DNA of 43,573 nucleotides from Streptomyces viridochromogenes (GCF_001270495.1 NZ_LGUR01000244.1:1-43573); one strand, 5' to 3'; shown: positions 24,340-33,891, counted from the first letter of the stretch. Made by a program: numbers and translations. Notes: generated by a model not told the origin, from the sequence alone.

Positions 24340-26406
24340 CTACAGCACCCGGGCGACGAGCAGCGCCACGTCGTCGTGGTCGTCGGGATGGCGCAGGCCG
24401 TACAGGAGGAGGTCGCAGGTCTCCTCCAGCGGTCTGCGGGGTTCGTCGAGGAAGCCGAGGAGGACGTCCAGGCGGTCGTCGATGGAGTGGTGCCGGGTCT
24501 CGACGAGGCCGTCGGTGTAGAGCACCAGCAGATCGCCGGGCCCCAGGCCGACCGTCGTGGTCCGGAAGGGGATGCCGCCGACGCCGAGCGGGGCACCGGC
24601 GGGCAGGTCGAGCAGTTCCGGCCGGTGGCCGGGGCGGGCCAGGGCGGGCGGCATGTGTCCGGCGTTGGCGATGTGGCACCGCTGGGTGCGGGGGTCGTAC
24701 ACCGCGTACAGACAGGTGACGATGTAGTGCTCCAGATCGCAGGTGATCTTGTCCAGGTGCTGGAGCACGGTGCCGGGATCGAGGTTGAGGTCCGCGTAGG
24801 CGCAGGTCGCGGTGCGCAGCCGGCCCATCGTGGCGGCGGCGTCGATGCCGTTGCCCATGACGTCGCCGACGACCAGCGCGGTCTCGTCGTCGTCCAGCGG
24901 GATGACGTCGTACCAGTCGCCGCCGACCTCGCTGGTGGCCTGGGCGGGCTGGTAGCGGGAGGCGAGTTCCAGACCGGTGTGGTGCGGCGGGTGGTCGGGC
25001 AGCAGGCTGCGCTGGAGGGTGAGCGCGGTGTTGCGCACGCTCTGGAACCAGCGGGCGTTGTCGATGGCCACGGCGGCCCGGCTGGCCAGCTCACCGGCCA
25101 GGACGACGTCGTCCTCGTCGAACGGCACCGGATTGCGGGTCCGCTTGAGGTCGAGGGCGCCGAGCACCTCGCCGTGCGCGATCAACGGCACGGCGAGATA
25201 GGAGTGGACGCCCGCACGCGCCAGCAAGGAGGTGGCCTCGTCGTCCCGGGCGATGCGCGGCAGATCCCGCTCGCCGACATGGCGCACCAGAACCGGCCGG
25301 GCGGTGTGCACGCACAGGGTGACCAGCCGGTCCCCGTCGTACGCGGCGAGGTCACCGGGCGGGTCGGCGGCGCGCAGGGCCACGCTCGGGTAGGCCGCCT
25401 TGAGGGCGAGGGCACGGAACAGCTCCGGGCCGTTGTCCGGCTTGCGCATACGGCGGCAGGCCAGCGCGGAGTCCAGGACGTCCACGGCGACCACGTCGGC
25501 CAGCTCCGGCGTGGCGACGTCGGCCAGTTCGCGGGCGGTCCGCTCCACCTCCAGGGTGGTGCCGACCCGGGTGGAGGCGTCGGCGATCAGGGCCAGGCGA
25601 CGCCGGGCCCGGTCGGCCTCGGCGGCCGCGCGGTGCCGCTCGGTGACGTCGACGAACGAGATGGCCGCGCCCAGGACCCGCCCCCCGGGGTCCTCCAGCC
25701 GGTAGAAGGACAGCGACCAGGCGTGCTCGTTGTCGGGGTCGGCCGGCGGGCGGCCCACGTGGTACTGGTCGAGCAGCGGGGTGCCGGTGGTGAGCACCTG
25801 GCGCAGGGCGGACTCGATGGTGTCGATGTCGGGCAGCGGCAGGGTCTCCCGCAGCCGGCGGCCGACGTGGTCCTCGGCCGGGGTGGCGTCGATCCGCTCC
25901 AGCGCCGGGTTGACCAGCAGATAGCGCAGATCCGGGTCCAGCAGGGCGAAGCCGATCGGGGACTGGTTGATCAGCCGCTCGCACAGCGCCAGATCGGTCT
26001 CGACGCGCTGGAGCAGGGAGTGGTCGGCGGCGATGCCCAGGGCGTAGACGTCACCGAGATCGTCCAGCAGCCGCATGTTGCGGAACTCCGTCAGCCGGGT
26101 GCTGCCGTCCTTGTGCCGCACGGGGAAGGTGCCGGCCCAGCTCCGGCCGGTCTCCAGCACCTCCGTGAACAGCTGCACCACGGCCGGCAGCTGGTCGGGG
26201 CTGATGAACAGCCGCGCCGCGTGCGTGCCGAGCGCCTCCTCGGCGGTGTAGCCGAAGAGCTCCTCGGCCTGCGGGGTCCAGAACACCACGCGCCCGCCGG
26301 CGTCGACGACCACCGCCGCCACGCTCAGCACATCGAGCAGGCCGGTCGGACGGGGCGGCTCCGGGTCGTACCCGCCTCCGTCGGACTCGAAGGATCCAGC
26401 TGTCAT
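24340..26406 (-). CDS. Cytoplasmic PAS-PAS-GAF-SpoIIE phosphatase
   Basis: 688 residues starting at the ATG at 26406, preceded by the very strong site GGAGGAGGAG; the longer frame runs into the divergent gene and was rejected. Domains are PAS (about 15-130, with VVFWTPQAEELFGYTAEEAL), a second PAS (about 145-260), GAF (about 275-440, with GVHSYLAVPLIAHGEVLG) and SpoIIE phosphatase (about 455-688: GGDWYDVIPL, VVGDVMGNGIDAAATMGRLR, YTDGLVETRHH, DDVALLVAR). No membrane segment and no HATPase. It is a probable stress- or signal-responsive phosphatase of an anti-sigma-factor antagonist. It is divergent, over 178 bases, from a paralogue that adds a HATPase domain. Confidence 0.9.
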   Translation of the reverse strand: MTAGSFESDGGGYDPEPPRPTGLLDVLSVAAVVVDAGGRVVFWTPQAEELFGYTAEEALGTHAARLFISPDQLPAVVQLFTEVLETGRSWAGTFPVRHKDGSTRLTEFRNMRLLDDLGDVYALGIAADHSLLQRVETDLALCERLINQSPIGFALLDPDLRYLLVNPALERIDATPAEDHVGRRLRETLPLPDIDTIESALRQVLTTGTPLLDQYHVGRPPADPDNEHAWSLSFYRLEDPGGRVLGAAISFVDVTERHRAAAEADRARRRLALIADASTRVGTTLEVERTARELADVATPELADVVAVDVLDSALACRRMRKPDNGPELFRALALKAAYPSVALRAADPPGDLAAYDGDRLVTLCVHTARPVLVRHVGERDLPRIARDDEATSLLARAGVHSYLAVPLIAHGEVLGALDLKRTRNPVPFDEDDVVLAGELASRAAVAIDNARWFQSVRNTALTLQRSLLPDHPPHHTGLELASRYQPAQATSEVGGDWYDVIPLDDDETALVVGDVMGNGIDAAATMGRLRTATCAYADLNLDPGTVLQHLDKITCDLEHYIVTCLYAVYDPRTQRCHIANAGHMPPALARPGHRPELLDLPAGAPLGVGGIPFRTTTVGLGPGDLLVLYTDGLVETRHHSIDDRLDVLLGFLDEPRRPLEETCDLLLYGLRHPDDHDDVALLVARVL

Positions 26407-26584
26407 CCCGGCTCCTCCTCCACCGGCCGGCAGGGCCGGCACCTCCATGCTCCCTCCGCCCGCACCGGCTTGCCCAGTGACGGTGACGGACGGGACCGAC
26501 GGCCTTCGGCCCGTGCAGATCGGGCGCACAAGCAGGAACATGGTCGTGTAGAGGACGGGACCCATGGACGCTGCGTGAGGACCC

Positions 26585-29056
26585 ATGGCTGCTGCGGGAG
26601 AACGACCGGGGGCGCCCACGTCCACCGGACCGAGCGAGTTCTTCGACGCGTCCAGCGACGCGGCGGCGGTGGTGTCCGGACGCGGTGTCGTCCTCGGCTG
26701 GACGCGGGCCGCGGAGGAACTCCTCGGCCGTCCGGCGTCGGAGACCGTCGGCACCTCCGCCGCGGGCCTGCTGGCGATGCCGGACGATCCGGTCCGGGTG
26801 GCCGGGGTCGCCGAGCGCTGCCGGGCCGGCGTGGGGTGGAGCGGCCTCATTCCGGTACGGCACCGTGACGGCCGCCGGATCGATGTCGACCTGCGGGTCT
26901 CCGCGTCCTTCCGGATCGGCGCGGACGAGTGCTTTCTGATCTCGGCGCGGGAACGGCGGCAGCAGTGGACGGTGGGCCAGTCCGTCCTCGACGGCTTCCT
27001 GACCCGCTCCCCGGTCGGCATGGCCGTGATGGACACCGGGCTGCGCTACGTCTGGCTCAACGACACCCTGGAACGCCTCGGCGGCGTCCCCCGCGAGCAG
27101 CGCCTCGGCCGTCGGCTCAGCGAACTGCTGCCGGGGCTTCAGGCGGAGACGATCGAGGGCCTGATGCGCAAGGTCCTGGAGACCGGCCTCCCGGTCACCG
27201 ACTACGAGTACCTGGGCTGGAGTTGGGCCGACCCGCACCGCCGGCACGCCTACTCCACGTCCTTCTTCCCCCTCGTCGACGCCGACAACTCGATCACCGG
27301 GGTCTGCTACATGGTCCTGGACGTCACCGAGCGGTGGACCGCCCGCCAGCTGCTGGCGCTGGTCAGCGAGGCCGGGACACGGATCGGGACGACGCTGGAC
27401 GTGCTGTGGACGGCGCAGGAGCTCGCCGACTTCACCGTCCCCCGCTTCGCGGACTTCGTCGTCGTGGACCTGCTGGAGCCGGTGCTCAGCACCGAGGGGC
27501 ACGGGACATGGCTGACCGACGCGGGCCCGGCACCCGCCAAGCCGGTGATGCGCCGGGCCGGTATGAGTTCGGTGCGCGAGGGCTGCCCGGAGGCGGTGGC
27601 GCGGGTCGGGGAGCGGGTGGACTTCGTACCTCCGCCGCACGGCGCGCGTCTCCTCATCGACGGCGGGCCGATCCTCATCCCGGTCCTCGACCCGTCCGAC
27701 GAGCTGTGGACCACCGAACAGCCCGCGCGGGCGGCCAGCATGCGCGAGTTCGGACTGCACTCCCTGATCTCCGCGCCGATGCGGGCCCGGAACACCGTCC
27801 TGGGCCTGACCACGTTCATCCGGTCGCTCAACCCCGTCCCGTTCCAGCCCGACGACGTCCTGGTCGCCCAGGAACTGGTGGCCCGGGCGGCGCTGTGCGT
27901 CGACAACGCCCGCCGCTACACCCGGGAACACACGGCGGCGGTCACCCTTCAGCGCAGCCTGCTGCCCCAGGCCCTCACCGGCGGTACGGCACTGGAGGTG
28001 GCCTCCTCCTATCTCCCCGCGGACCCGACCGGCGGGGTCGGCGGGGACTGGTTCGACGTGATCCCGCTGTCCGGCGCCCGGGTGGGCCTCGTGGTCGGCG
28101 ACGTCGTCGGCCACGGCATCACCGCGGCGGCGACCATGGGCCGGCTGCGCACCGCCGTACAGACCCTCGCCGACATGGAGATGCCGCCCGACGAACTGCT
28201 GGCCCACCTCGACGACCTGGTGCTCCGCCTGAGCGCGGAGCAGACGGGCGAGGAGCCGACCGAGGCGGCCCACCAGGGCACGACCGGCTTCCTGGGCGCG
28301 ACCTGCCTCTACGCCGTCTACGACCCGGTCACCAGGCGTTGCACGATGGCCCGCGCCGGACACCCGCCCCCGGTCGTCGTCGCGCCCGACGGCCAGGTCT
28401 CCTTCCCCGAACTCCCCGCCGGGCCGCCGCTGGGGCTGGGCGGGATGGCGTTCGAGGCCGGTGAGATCGAACTCGCCGAGAACAGCCTGCTCGGCCTCTA
28501 CACCGACGGCCTGGTCGCGGCGACCGACCGCGACATGGAACGGGGCATGTCCCGGCTCGGTGACCTGCTGTCCCGGCGGGACCTCGACCTCGACCTGCTG
28601 TGCTCGTCCGTGGTCCGGCAGCTCGTGCCCGCACCCCAGCCCGACGACATCGCCCTCCTCCTGACGCGCACCCATGCCCTGGGCGCCGAGCACGTCGTCT
28701 CCTGGGAGGTGCCCGTCGACCCGGCCGCCGTCGCCGACCTCCGGGCCCGGGCGACCCGCCAAGTGGAGTCCTGGGGCCTCGGCGAACTCGCCATGACGAC
28801 CGAGCTGATCGTGAGCGAGCTGGTCACCAACGCGATCCGCTACGCCGAACCCCCCATCCGCCTACGCCTGATCCGCGACTCCCGCCTGACCTGCGAGGTC
28901 GCCGACGCCAGCAGCACCGCCCCCCGGCTCCGCCACGCCCGCAGCATGGACGAGGGCGGCCGCGGCCTGTTCCTGGTGGCCCGGCTCGCCCATCGCTGGG
29001 GAGCCCGCTACACGACCGTCGGCAAGATCATCTGGGCCGAGCAGGAAATGCCGTGA
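26585..29056 (+). CDS. PAS-PAS-GAF-SpoIIE phosphatase with HATPase domain
   Basis: 823 residues. Domains are PAS (about 18-125), PAS (about 140-250, SPVGMAVMDTGLRYVWLNDT), GAF (about 265-445), SpoIIE phosphatase (about 460-690: GGDWFDVIPL, VVGDVVGHGITAAATMGRLR, YTDGLVAATDRD, DDIALLLTR) and anti-sigma-type HATPase (about 700-823: IVSELVTNAIRYA, DEGGRGLFLVARLA). No membrane segment. GVGGDWFDV and the C-terminal half resemble the membrane phosphatase at 17083-19755, while the PAS-PAS-GAF front resembles the divergent gene. GGGAGAAC-type spacing before the ATG is poor; a tandem GGACCCATGG occurs at the start, the upstream copy opening only a three-codon frame. Confidence 0.88.
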   Translation: MAAAGERPGAPTSTGPSEFFDASSDAAAVVSGRGVVLGWTRAAEELLGRPASETVGTSAAGLLAMPDDPVRVAGVAERCRAGVGWSGLIPVRHRDGRRIDVDLRVSASFRIGADECFLISARERRQQWTVGQSVLDGFLTRSPVGMAVMDTGLRYVWLNDTLERLGGVPREQRLGRRLSELLPGLQAETIEGLMRKVLETGLPVTDYEYLGWSWADPHRRHAYSTSFFPLVDADNSITGVCYMVLDVTERWTARQLLALVSEAGTRIGTTLDVLWTAQELADFTVPRFADFVVVDLLEPVLSTEGHGTWLTDAGPAPAKPVMRRAGMSSVREGCPEAVARVGERVDFVPPPHGARLLIDGGPILIPVLDPSDELWTTEQPARAASMREFGLHSLISAPMRARNTVLGLTTFIRSLNPVPFQPDDVLVAQELVARAALCVDNARRYTREHTAAVTLQRSLLPQALTGGTALEVASSYLPADPTGGVGGDWFDVIPLSGARVGLVVGDVVGHGITAAATMGRLRTAVQTLADMEMPPDELLAHLDDLVLRLSAEQTGEEPTEAAHQGTTGFLGATCLYAVYDPVTRRCTMARAGHPPPVVVAPDGQVSFPELPAGPPLGLGGMAFEAGEIELAENSLLGLYTDGLVAATDRDMERGMSRLGDLLSRRDLDLDLLCSSVVRQLVPAPQPDDIALLLTRTHALGAEHVVSWEVPVDPAAVADLRARATRQVESWGLGELAMTTELIVSELVTNAIRYAEPPIRLRLIRDSRLTCEVADASSTAPRLRHARSMDEGGRGLFLVARLAHRWGARYTTVGKIIWAEQEMP

Positions 29057-29113
29057 AGACCCAGCCCCTCGGGGACGCCCAACCCCTGCCCGTCCGCACC
29101 GCGGTCGGTCGTC

Positions 29114-29857
29114 TCACGAACGCAGCGCGTCCGAGACGGACTTGACGCCGCCGTGCGCGGTCAGTCCGCCGTCCACGGCGATCTCGGCGCCGGTGATGAA
29201 GGACGCTTCGTCGGAGAGCAGGAACACCACGAGCGGGGTGATCTCGTCCACGGTGCCGGTGCGGCCGAGCGGGGTCTCGCGGATGTTCGCCTCACGGAAG
29301 GCGGGGGCCGCGGAGGCGGTCATCTCGGTCTCGATGTAGCCGGGGTGGACGGTGTTGACGCGGATGCCGCGCGGGCCGAGCTCCAGGGCGGCGGCCTTCG
29401 ACAGGCCCCGCAGCGCCCACTTGCTGGCCGTGTAGGCGACCGGGTAGTGGCCGGTGAGCGCGGCCGTCGAGCCGACGTTGACGACGGACGAGCCCGCAGG
29501 CATCAGCGGGGCGAGATGCTGGATGCCGAGCAGCGGTCCGGTGACGTTGACGGCGTGGACACGGTCGAAGTCGTCCGCGCGCACGTCGCCGAGGCGGGCA
29601 CGCCAGGTGATCCCCGCGTTGTTGACCAGGCCGTGGACATGGCCGTACGACTCACTGAGCTCTGCGGCGAGTCCGGCCCACTCCGCGTCGCTGGTGACGT
29701 CGAGGCGGCGGCACCCGGGTGCGTCCGTCACGTCGGTGGCGATCACCCGGGCGCCCTCGCGGGCCAGCGCCCGGGCCTCGGCGGCGCCCTGGCCGCGGGC
29801 CGCGCCGGTGACGACCACGACCCTGCCGAGCAGCCGCTCGGGGTGCAGGCCGCTCAC
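29114..29857 (-). CDS. SDR-family oxidoreductase, last gene of aromatic operon
   Basis: 247 residues of classical short-chain dehydrogenase: cofactor motif TGAARGQG near residue 17, NNAG near 90, catalytic serine and YTASK near 140-160, and C-terminal IAVDGG. Its start GTG overlaps the stop of the upstream FAH gene by four bases (GTGA), so it is coupled to the catabolic operon. It probably oxidises or reduces a hydroxyl/keto group of a pathway intermediate using NAD(P). The closest general resemblance is to 3-alpha/20-beta-hydroxysteroid-type SDRs, but the family is too broad to name a substrate. Confidence 0.85.
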   Translation of the reverse strand: MSGLHPERLLGRVVVVTGAARGQGAAEARALAREGARVIATDVTDAPGCRRLDVTSDAEWAGLAAELSESYGHVHGLVNNAGITWRARLGDVRADDFDRVHAVNVTGPLLGIQHLAPLMPAGSSVVNVGSTAALTGHYPVAYTASKWALRGLSKAAALELGPRGIRVNTVHPGYIETEMTASAAPAFREANIRETPLGRTGTVDEITPLVVFLLSDEASFITGAEIAVDGGLTAHGGVKSVSDALRS

Positions 29858-30780
29858 GGCCGCTCCCGGCCGCGGCGGCGGCCCGCCGGTACCGGCACCG
29901 GATCCACCCCCGGGGCCACGGTGTTGGACACGGAACCGATGCCCTCCACGGTGAGCGTCACCGTGTCACCGGGCTTCAGCGGCGCCGGGTCCGGCCGGCC
30001 GCGCACGCCCCACAGCTCGGCGAGACAGCCGCCGTTGCCGCAGGTCCCGGAGCCCAGCACGTCTCCGGGGCGCACCCAGGTGCCGCGCGAGGCGTAGGCG
30101 ACCATCTCCTCGAAGGTCCAGCTCATGTTGGACAGCAGGTCCTCGCCGACCACCTCGCCGTTCACCGAGGCGGTGAGCGCCAGCCGCAGGAAACCGTCGG
30201 CGTCCCGGTACGGCTCCAGCTCGTCGGCGGTGACGAGGTACGGGCCGAGCGTGGTGGCGGTGTCCTTGCCCTTGCAGGGGCCCAGGCCCACCTTCATCTC
30301 CGCCGACTGCAGGTCACGGGCGGACCAGTCGTTGAAGATCGTGTAGCCGACGATGTGGTCGCGGGCCTGCTCCGGGGTGAGATCGCGGCCCTCGCGGCCG
30401 ACCACGGCGGCGACCTCCAGCTCGAAGTCGAGCACGGCCGACCCCGGCGGCACGGGGATGTCGTCGTGCGGGCCGTACACCGCGTAGGGATTGGCGAAGT
30501 AGAAGGTCGGAGCCGCGTACCACCGCTCCGGCACCCCGGCGGCTCCGTCCACGGACCGCCGTACGCCTTCGACGTGCTCCTCGAAGGTGACGAAGTCCCG
30601 CACGGTGGGCGGCTGGAGCGGCGGCAGCAGGCGTACGTCCGACAGCGGGACGGTGTCCCCCACGGGGCGGGTGCCGGCGGCGTTCAGGGGTGAGGTGCCG
30701 TCCGGCAGAGCCCGTACGACGGTGCCCTCCACGACTCCGCACCGACGGCGTCCCTCGTACAGGTAAGTGGCGATGCGCAA
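29854..30780 (-). CDS. FAH-family hydrolase/isomerase (second copy)
   Basis: 308 residues with the fumarylacetoacetate-hydrolase fold. DFELEVAAVVGREGRDL carries the metal-binding Glu cluster, NDWSARDLQ and KGKDTATTLGPYLVTADEL follow, and GDVLGSGTCGNGGCLAELWG closes the site. The family hydrolyses, decarboxylates or isomerises beta-diketo and 2-hydroxy-dienoic acids made after ring cleavage. It starts at TTG (30780) with AAGGGG upstream, 13 bases after the dioxygenase stop. It is only distantly similar to the other FAH protein at 34908-35897, so the two likely serve different steps. Confidence 0.85.
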   Translation of the reverse strand: MRIATYLYEGRRRCGVVEGTVVRALPDGTSPLNAAGTRPVGDTVPLSDVRLLPPLQPPTVRDFVTFEEHVEGVRRSVDGAAGVPERWYAAPTFYFANPYAVYGPHDDIPVPPGSAVLDFELEVAAVVGREGRDLTPEQARDHIVGYTIFNDWSARDLQSAEMKVGLGPCKGKDTATTLGPYLVTADELEPYRDADGFLRLALTASVNGEVVGEDLLSNMSWTFEEMVAYASRGTWVRPGDVLGSGTCGNGGCLAELWGVRGRPDPAPLKPGDTVTLTVEGIGSVSNTVAPGVDPVPVPAGRRRGRERP

Positions 30781-30793
30781 TGGTCGGCGCCCC

Positions 30794-31732
30794 TTACACC
30801 GGCGGGGCGACGAAGACGCCGCGGTCGGGGTCGTTGAAGGACTCCTTGGTGACCAGTTCGTTCATGGGGTTGGCGGTGCCCCACTGGTCGGTGACCTCGG
30901 GCTTGGAGAAGTCGTAGACGTGGGGGTGCCAGGTGTCCTCGTCGAGGAGTTCCAGCTCGGTGGTGTATTCGACGGTGTTGCCGTGCGGGTCGAGGAAGTA
31001 GGTGAAGGTGTTGTCGCCCGCCATGTGCCGGCCCGGGCCCCAGATCTTCTTGAAGCCGGCGCGCATCACCCGGCCGGAGCCGCGCATGTACTCGTCGATC
31101 CCGCGCATCTCGAAGGAGATGTGGTGCAGTGAGGTGTGCGGGCCCTTGGCGATGGCCATGGAGTGGTGCTGGTTGCTGATCCGCATGAAGTGCATGACGT
31201 CGCCGATGTGCGGATGGCCGAGCGTGTCGGAGAGGCGGAAGCCGAGGTGGGTCTCGTACCACTCGCGGGTCTTGTCCAGGTCCGGCGAGTTGAGGACGAC
31301 GTGCGACAGCTTGACCGGGATCGACTCCTTCTCCTCGATCTTGCGGTGCCGGCGCACCTCGACGTCCGCCGAGACCTCGATGGTGCGGCCGTCGACGTCG
31401 AAGAAGCGGAAGCCGTAGCCGCCGCCGGGGGTGTCGACCTTGCCCGGCTGGGAGATCAACTGCACGCCCTGGGAGAGGAGCTGCTCAGCGAGGGCGTCCA
31501 CGTCCGCCGCGCTGCCGGCGCCGTAGGAGACCAGGTCGAGGCGCTTCTCGTCGGCCTTGCGCAGCCGGACGACGTACTGCTCGGGGCTGCCCTCGGCGGC
31601 CAGGAAGGAGATGCCGGAGTCCTCGGCGACCTTGGTCAGGCCCCAGACGCCGGCGTAGAAGTCGAGCTGCTTGTCGTAGTCGGGTACGGCCAGGTCGACG
31701 TGGCGCAGGTGGGTGAGCAGGCGGTTGCTCAT
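30794..31732 (-). CDS. Type I extradiol ring-cleavage dioxygenase (VOC fold)
   Basis: 312 residues with two VOC modules (about 5-125 and 140-270). The C-terminal module carries an intact BphC-like iron site: His144 (LSHVVL), His204 (HHISFE) and Glu255 (NTVEYT), with the second-shell His190 and Tyr245. It should cleave a catechol-type ring next to the hydroxyls, using Fe(II) and oxygen. GAGGAGG precedes the ATG. It lies 12 bases after the amidohydrolase stop, in the middle of the operon. The substrate is unknown; the neighbouring FAD monooxygenase probably makes the catechol. Confidence 0.9.
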   Translation of the reverse strand: MSNRLLTHLRHVDLAVPDYDKQLDFYAGVWGLTKVAEDSGISFLAAEGSPEQYVVRLRKADEKRLDLVSYGAGSAADVDALAEQLLSQGVQLISQPGKVDTPGGGYGFRFFDVDGRTIEVSADVEVRRHRKIEEKESIPVKLSHVVLNSPDLDKTREWYETHLGFRLSDTLGHPHIGDVMHFMRISNQHHSMAIAKGPHTSLHHISFEMRGIDEYMRGSGRVMRAGFKKIWGPGRHMAGDNTFTYFLDPHGNTVEYTTELELLDEDTWHPHVYDFSKPEVTDQWGTANPMNELVTKESFNDPDRGVFVAPPV

Positions 31733-31744
31733 GGGGGTTCCTCC

Positions 31745-32758
31745 TCAGGCGAGGTTCAGCAGGGCGGCGGCGTTGCCGCCCCGCACCGCGTGGAAGTCGT
31801 GGTCGGGAAGGCCCGCTGAGCGCAGGGCGGCCAGCGGGTCGTCGGTGCCCATGTCGAAGGGGAAGTCGGAGCCGAGCAGGACACGGTCGGCGCCGACGAC
31901 GTGGATCAACTCCCGCAGGACGTGCGGGTCATGGACGAGGGAGTCGAAGTACAGGTGCTTCAGGTAGCTGCTCGGCTCCCGGGAGCAGGCACGGGCGTCG
32001 GGGCGGGCCCGCCAGGCGTGGTCGGAGCGGCCGATGTGGGTGGGGAGGTAGCCGCCGCCGTGCGCGGCGAGCAGCTTCAGGCCCGGATGGCGGTCCAGGG
32101 CGCCGGAGAAGATCAGGTGGGAGAGGGCGACGGCGTTCTCGGTGGGCTGGCCGACGGTGTTGGACAGGTACCACCGGTCCAGGCGCTCGTCGAGCGTGCA
32201 GCCGAACGGATGCAGGAAGACCAGGGCGCCGGTCTCCTCCGCGCGGGCCCAGAAGGGCGCGAGCCGCGGATCGGACAGCTCGACCTCCGGTGTCCCGCCC
32301 GGCCCGGGAGCGTGCGAGGAGATCTCGACGCCCCTCAGCCCCTGGTCCAGCGCGTGGTCGAGCAGGGCCACGGCGAGCTCGGGGTGCTGAAGCGGGACCA
32401 GCCCGAGACCGTGCAGCCGGTCGGGGGCCTTGGCGCAGTGCGCGGCGGTGCCCTCGTTGGCCAACCGGCAGATGCTGTCGGCCAGTCGGGCGTCGGCCCA
32501 GTAGTGGTAGTGGTTCGGTGACGGGCTCACCAGCTGCATGTCCACGCCGGCCTCGTCCATCGCCGCCAGCCGCACGGCGACGTCCGTCAGCTTCGGCACC
32601 CGCGCGCCCACCATGGGCCCGTTGACCGCGAGGGCCGCCTGCCCGTTGCGGCGGGCGTCGAGGTCCCGCGCCTCCGCGAGGCCGGGGTGACCGGCGACGG
32701 CCGCCTCGATCTCCGGGAGCAGGAGGTGGGCGTGGACGTCGATGGTGGGCGCCGTCAC
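31745..32758 (-). CDS. ACMSD-like amidohydrolase (probable decarboxylase)
   Basis: 337 residues from a GTG at 32758 that overlaps the monooxygenase stop by three bases (GTGA); AAGGAG precedes it. The metal ligands of the ACMSD / gamma-resorcylate decarboxylase group are all present: His9 and His11 (DVHAHLL), His183 (FLHPFG), His233 (AAHGGGYLP) and Asp298 (LGSDFPFDMG). HGGG and GSDFPF are closest in style to 2-amino-3-carboxymuconate-6-semialdehyde decarboxylase. Next to an extradiol dioxygenase, it probably removes CO2 from a carboxylated ring-cleavage product, though direct decarboxylation of a hydroxybenzoate is also possible. Confidence 0.85.
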   Translation of the reverse strand: MTAPTIDVHAHLLLPEIEAAVAGHPGLAEARDLDARRNGQAALAVNGPMVGARVPKLTDVAVRLAAMDEAGVDMQLVSPSPNHYHYWADARLADSICRLANEGTAAHCAKAPDRLHGLGLVPLQHPELAVALLDHALDQGLRGVEISSHAPGPGGTPEVELSDPRLAPFWARAEETGALVFLHPFGCTLDERLDRWYLSNTVGQPTENAVALSHLIFSGALDRHPGLKLLAAHGGGYLPTHIGRSDHAWRARPDARACSREPSSYLKHLYFDSLVHDPHVLRELIHVVGADRVLLGSDFPFDMGTDDPLAALRSAGLPDHDFHAVRGGNAAALLNLA

Positions 32759-33891
32759 GGCAGCTCCTTCAGGAGGTTCATCGTGCGGCCGATCAGCCCG
32801 GGGACGTCGGCGTCGCGCACACCGTCCAGCTGCCACTGGCCGATCTGCACGGACGCCTCGACGACGGCCCGCACCCGGGGGACGCGGCGGTCGTAGTACG
32901 CCTGGAACAGCTCGTCGCCCCAGGGGCGTCCGCCGGTGAGCAGCTCGGCGAGAACGAGGGCGTCCTCCAACGACATGGCCGCGCCCTGCGCGATGGTCGG
33001 CGGGCAGCAGTGGGCCGCGTCACCGAGGAGCACGACCCGGCCGCGGTGCCAGGAGCCCTCGACCAGCATCCGGGTGAACCAGGTGTAGTTGACCTGCTCC
33101 GGGTCGGTGATGTGCCGGGCGATCTCCGGCCAGGCTCCGCCGTACCGCTGTGCCAGGCGGCGCATCTCGTCGGCGCGGTCGGCGGGGCGGACGGCCGCGC
33201 GGTCGCGGCACCCTTCGACGACGTACGCGTAGATGCTCTTCTCGCCGGTCGGGGTGTAGCCCGCGATATAGGCCGGTCCGCCGTAGGCCAGGTCGGTGCG
33301 TACGACACGCTCCGGCCGCGGAGCGGCGACGCGCCAGATGGCCATGCCGGTCGGCTCGGGCCTCTCGGTGATGCCGATCGCGGCGCGGGTGGCCGAGTTG
33401 AGCCCGTCGGCGCCGATCACCAGGTCGTAGCGGCCCGCACTGCCGTCGCTGAAGCGCACCGAGACACCGTCGGCGTCCTGCTCCAGCGTCTCGGCGGTGA
33501 CGCCGAGACGGACCGTGGCGCCGGAGGCGCGCACCGCGTCGATGAGGATCTGCTGCAACCGGGGCCGCTGCATGCCGAGGGTGGCCGGCAGGTCCTCCCC
33601 GCCGGTCCGGATGTCCTCGGCGACGAACAGGACGGTGCCGTCCGGGGCGGTCACACCCAGCGAGCCGAAGGCGTACCCGGAGCCCTCCACCTGTTCCCAC
33701 ACGCCCAGTTCGCGCAGCACCCGCAGGGCATTGCCCTGGAGGGTGATGCCGGAGCCGGTGGTGGCGTTCCAGTCGGGCCGCGCCTCGATCAGGTCGACGG
33801 CCAGGCCGGCACGGCGCAGCAGGACGGTGACGGCGTTGCCGGAGGCGCCCCCGCCTATGACGAGGACGGTGGGGTAGGGGCTGTCAGCCAT
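32755..33891 (-). CDS. FAD-dependent aromatic monooxygenase
   Basis: 378 residues of the class A flavoprotein hydroxylase type. The FAD motif GGGASG is at 13-18, GADGLNSATR near 155-165, and RVVLLGDAAHCCPP near 285-300 is the second FAD-binding GD motif. Such enzymes hydroxylate phenolic or aminobenzoic acids with NAD(P)H and oxygen, usually preparing the ring for cleavage. GGGAGG lies before the ATG. It is coupled to the amidohydrolase by a GTGA overlap. Salicylate- or hydroxybenzoate-type substrates are guesses from family only. Confidence 0.88.
   Translation of the reverse strand: MADSPYPTVLVIGGGASGNAVTVLLRRAGLAVDLIEARPDWNATTGSGITLQGNALRVLRELGVWEQVEGSGYAFGSLGVTAPDGTVLFVAEDIRTGGEDLPATLGMQRPRLQQILIDAVRASGATVRLGVTAETLEQDADGVSVRFSDGSAGRYDLVIGADGLNSATRAAIGITERPEPTGMAIWRVAAPRPERVVRTDLAYGGPAYIAGYTPTGEKSIYAYVVEGCRDRAAVRPADRADEMRRLAQRYGGAWPEIARHITDPEQVNYTWFTRMLVEGSWHRGRVVLLGDAAHCCPPTIAQGAAMSLEDALVLAELLTGGRPWGDELFQAYYDRRVPRVRAVVEASVQIGQWQLDGVRDADVPGLIGRTMNLLKELP

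Noticed and set aside
26051..28762. 903-residue minus-strand frame opposite the PAS-GAF phosphatase
   Set aside because: Composition is antisense-like (Asp/Arg/Gly/His repeats) and it overlaps two genes with clear domains.
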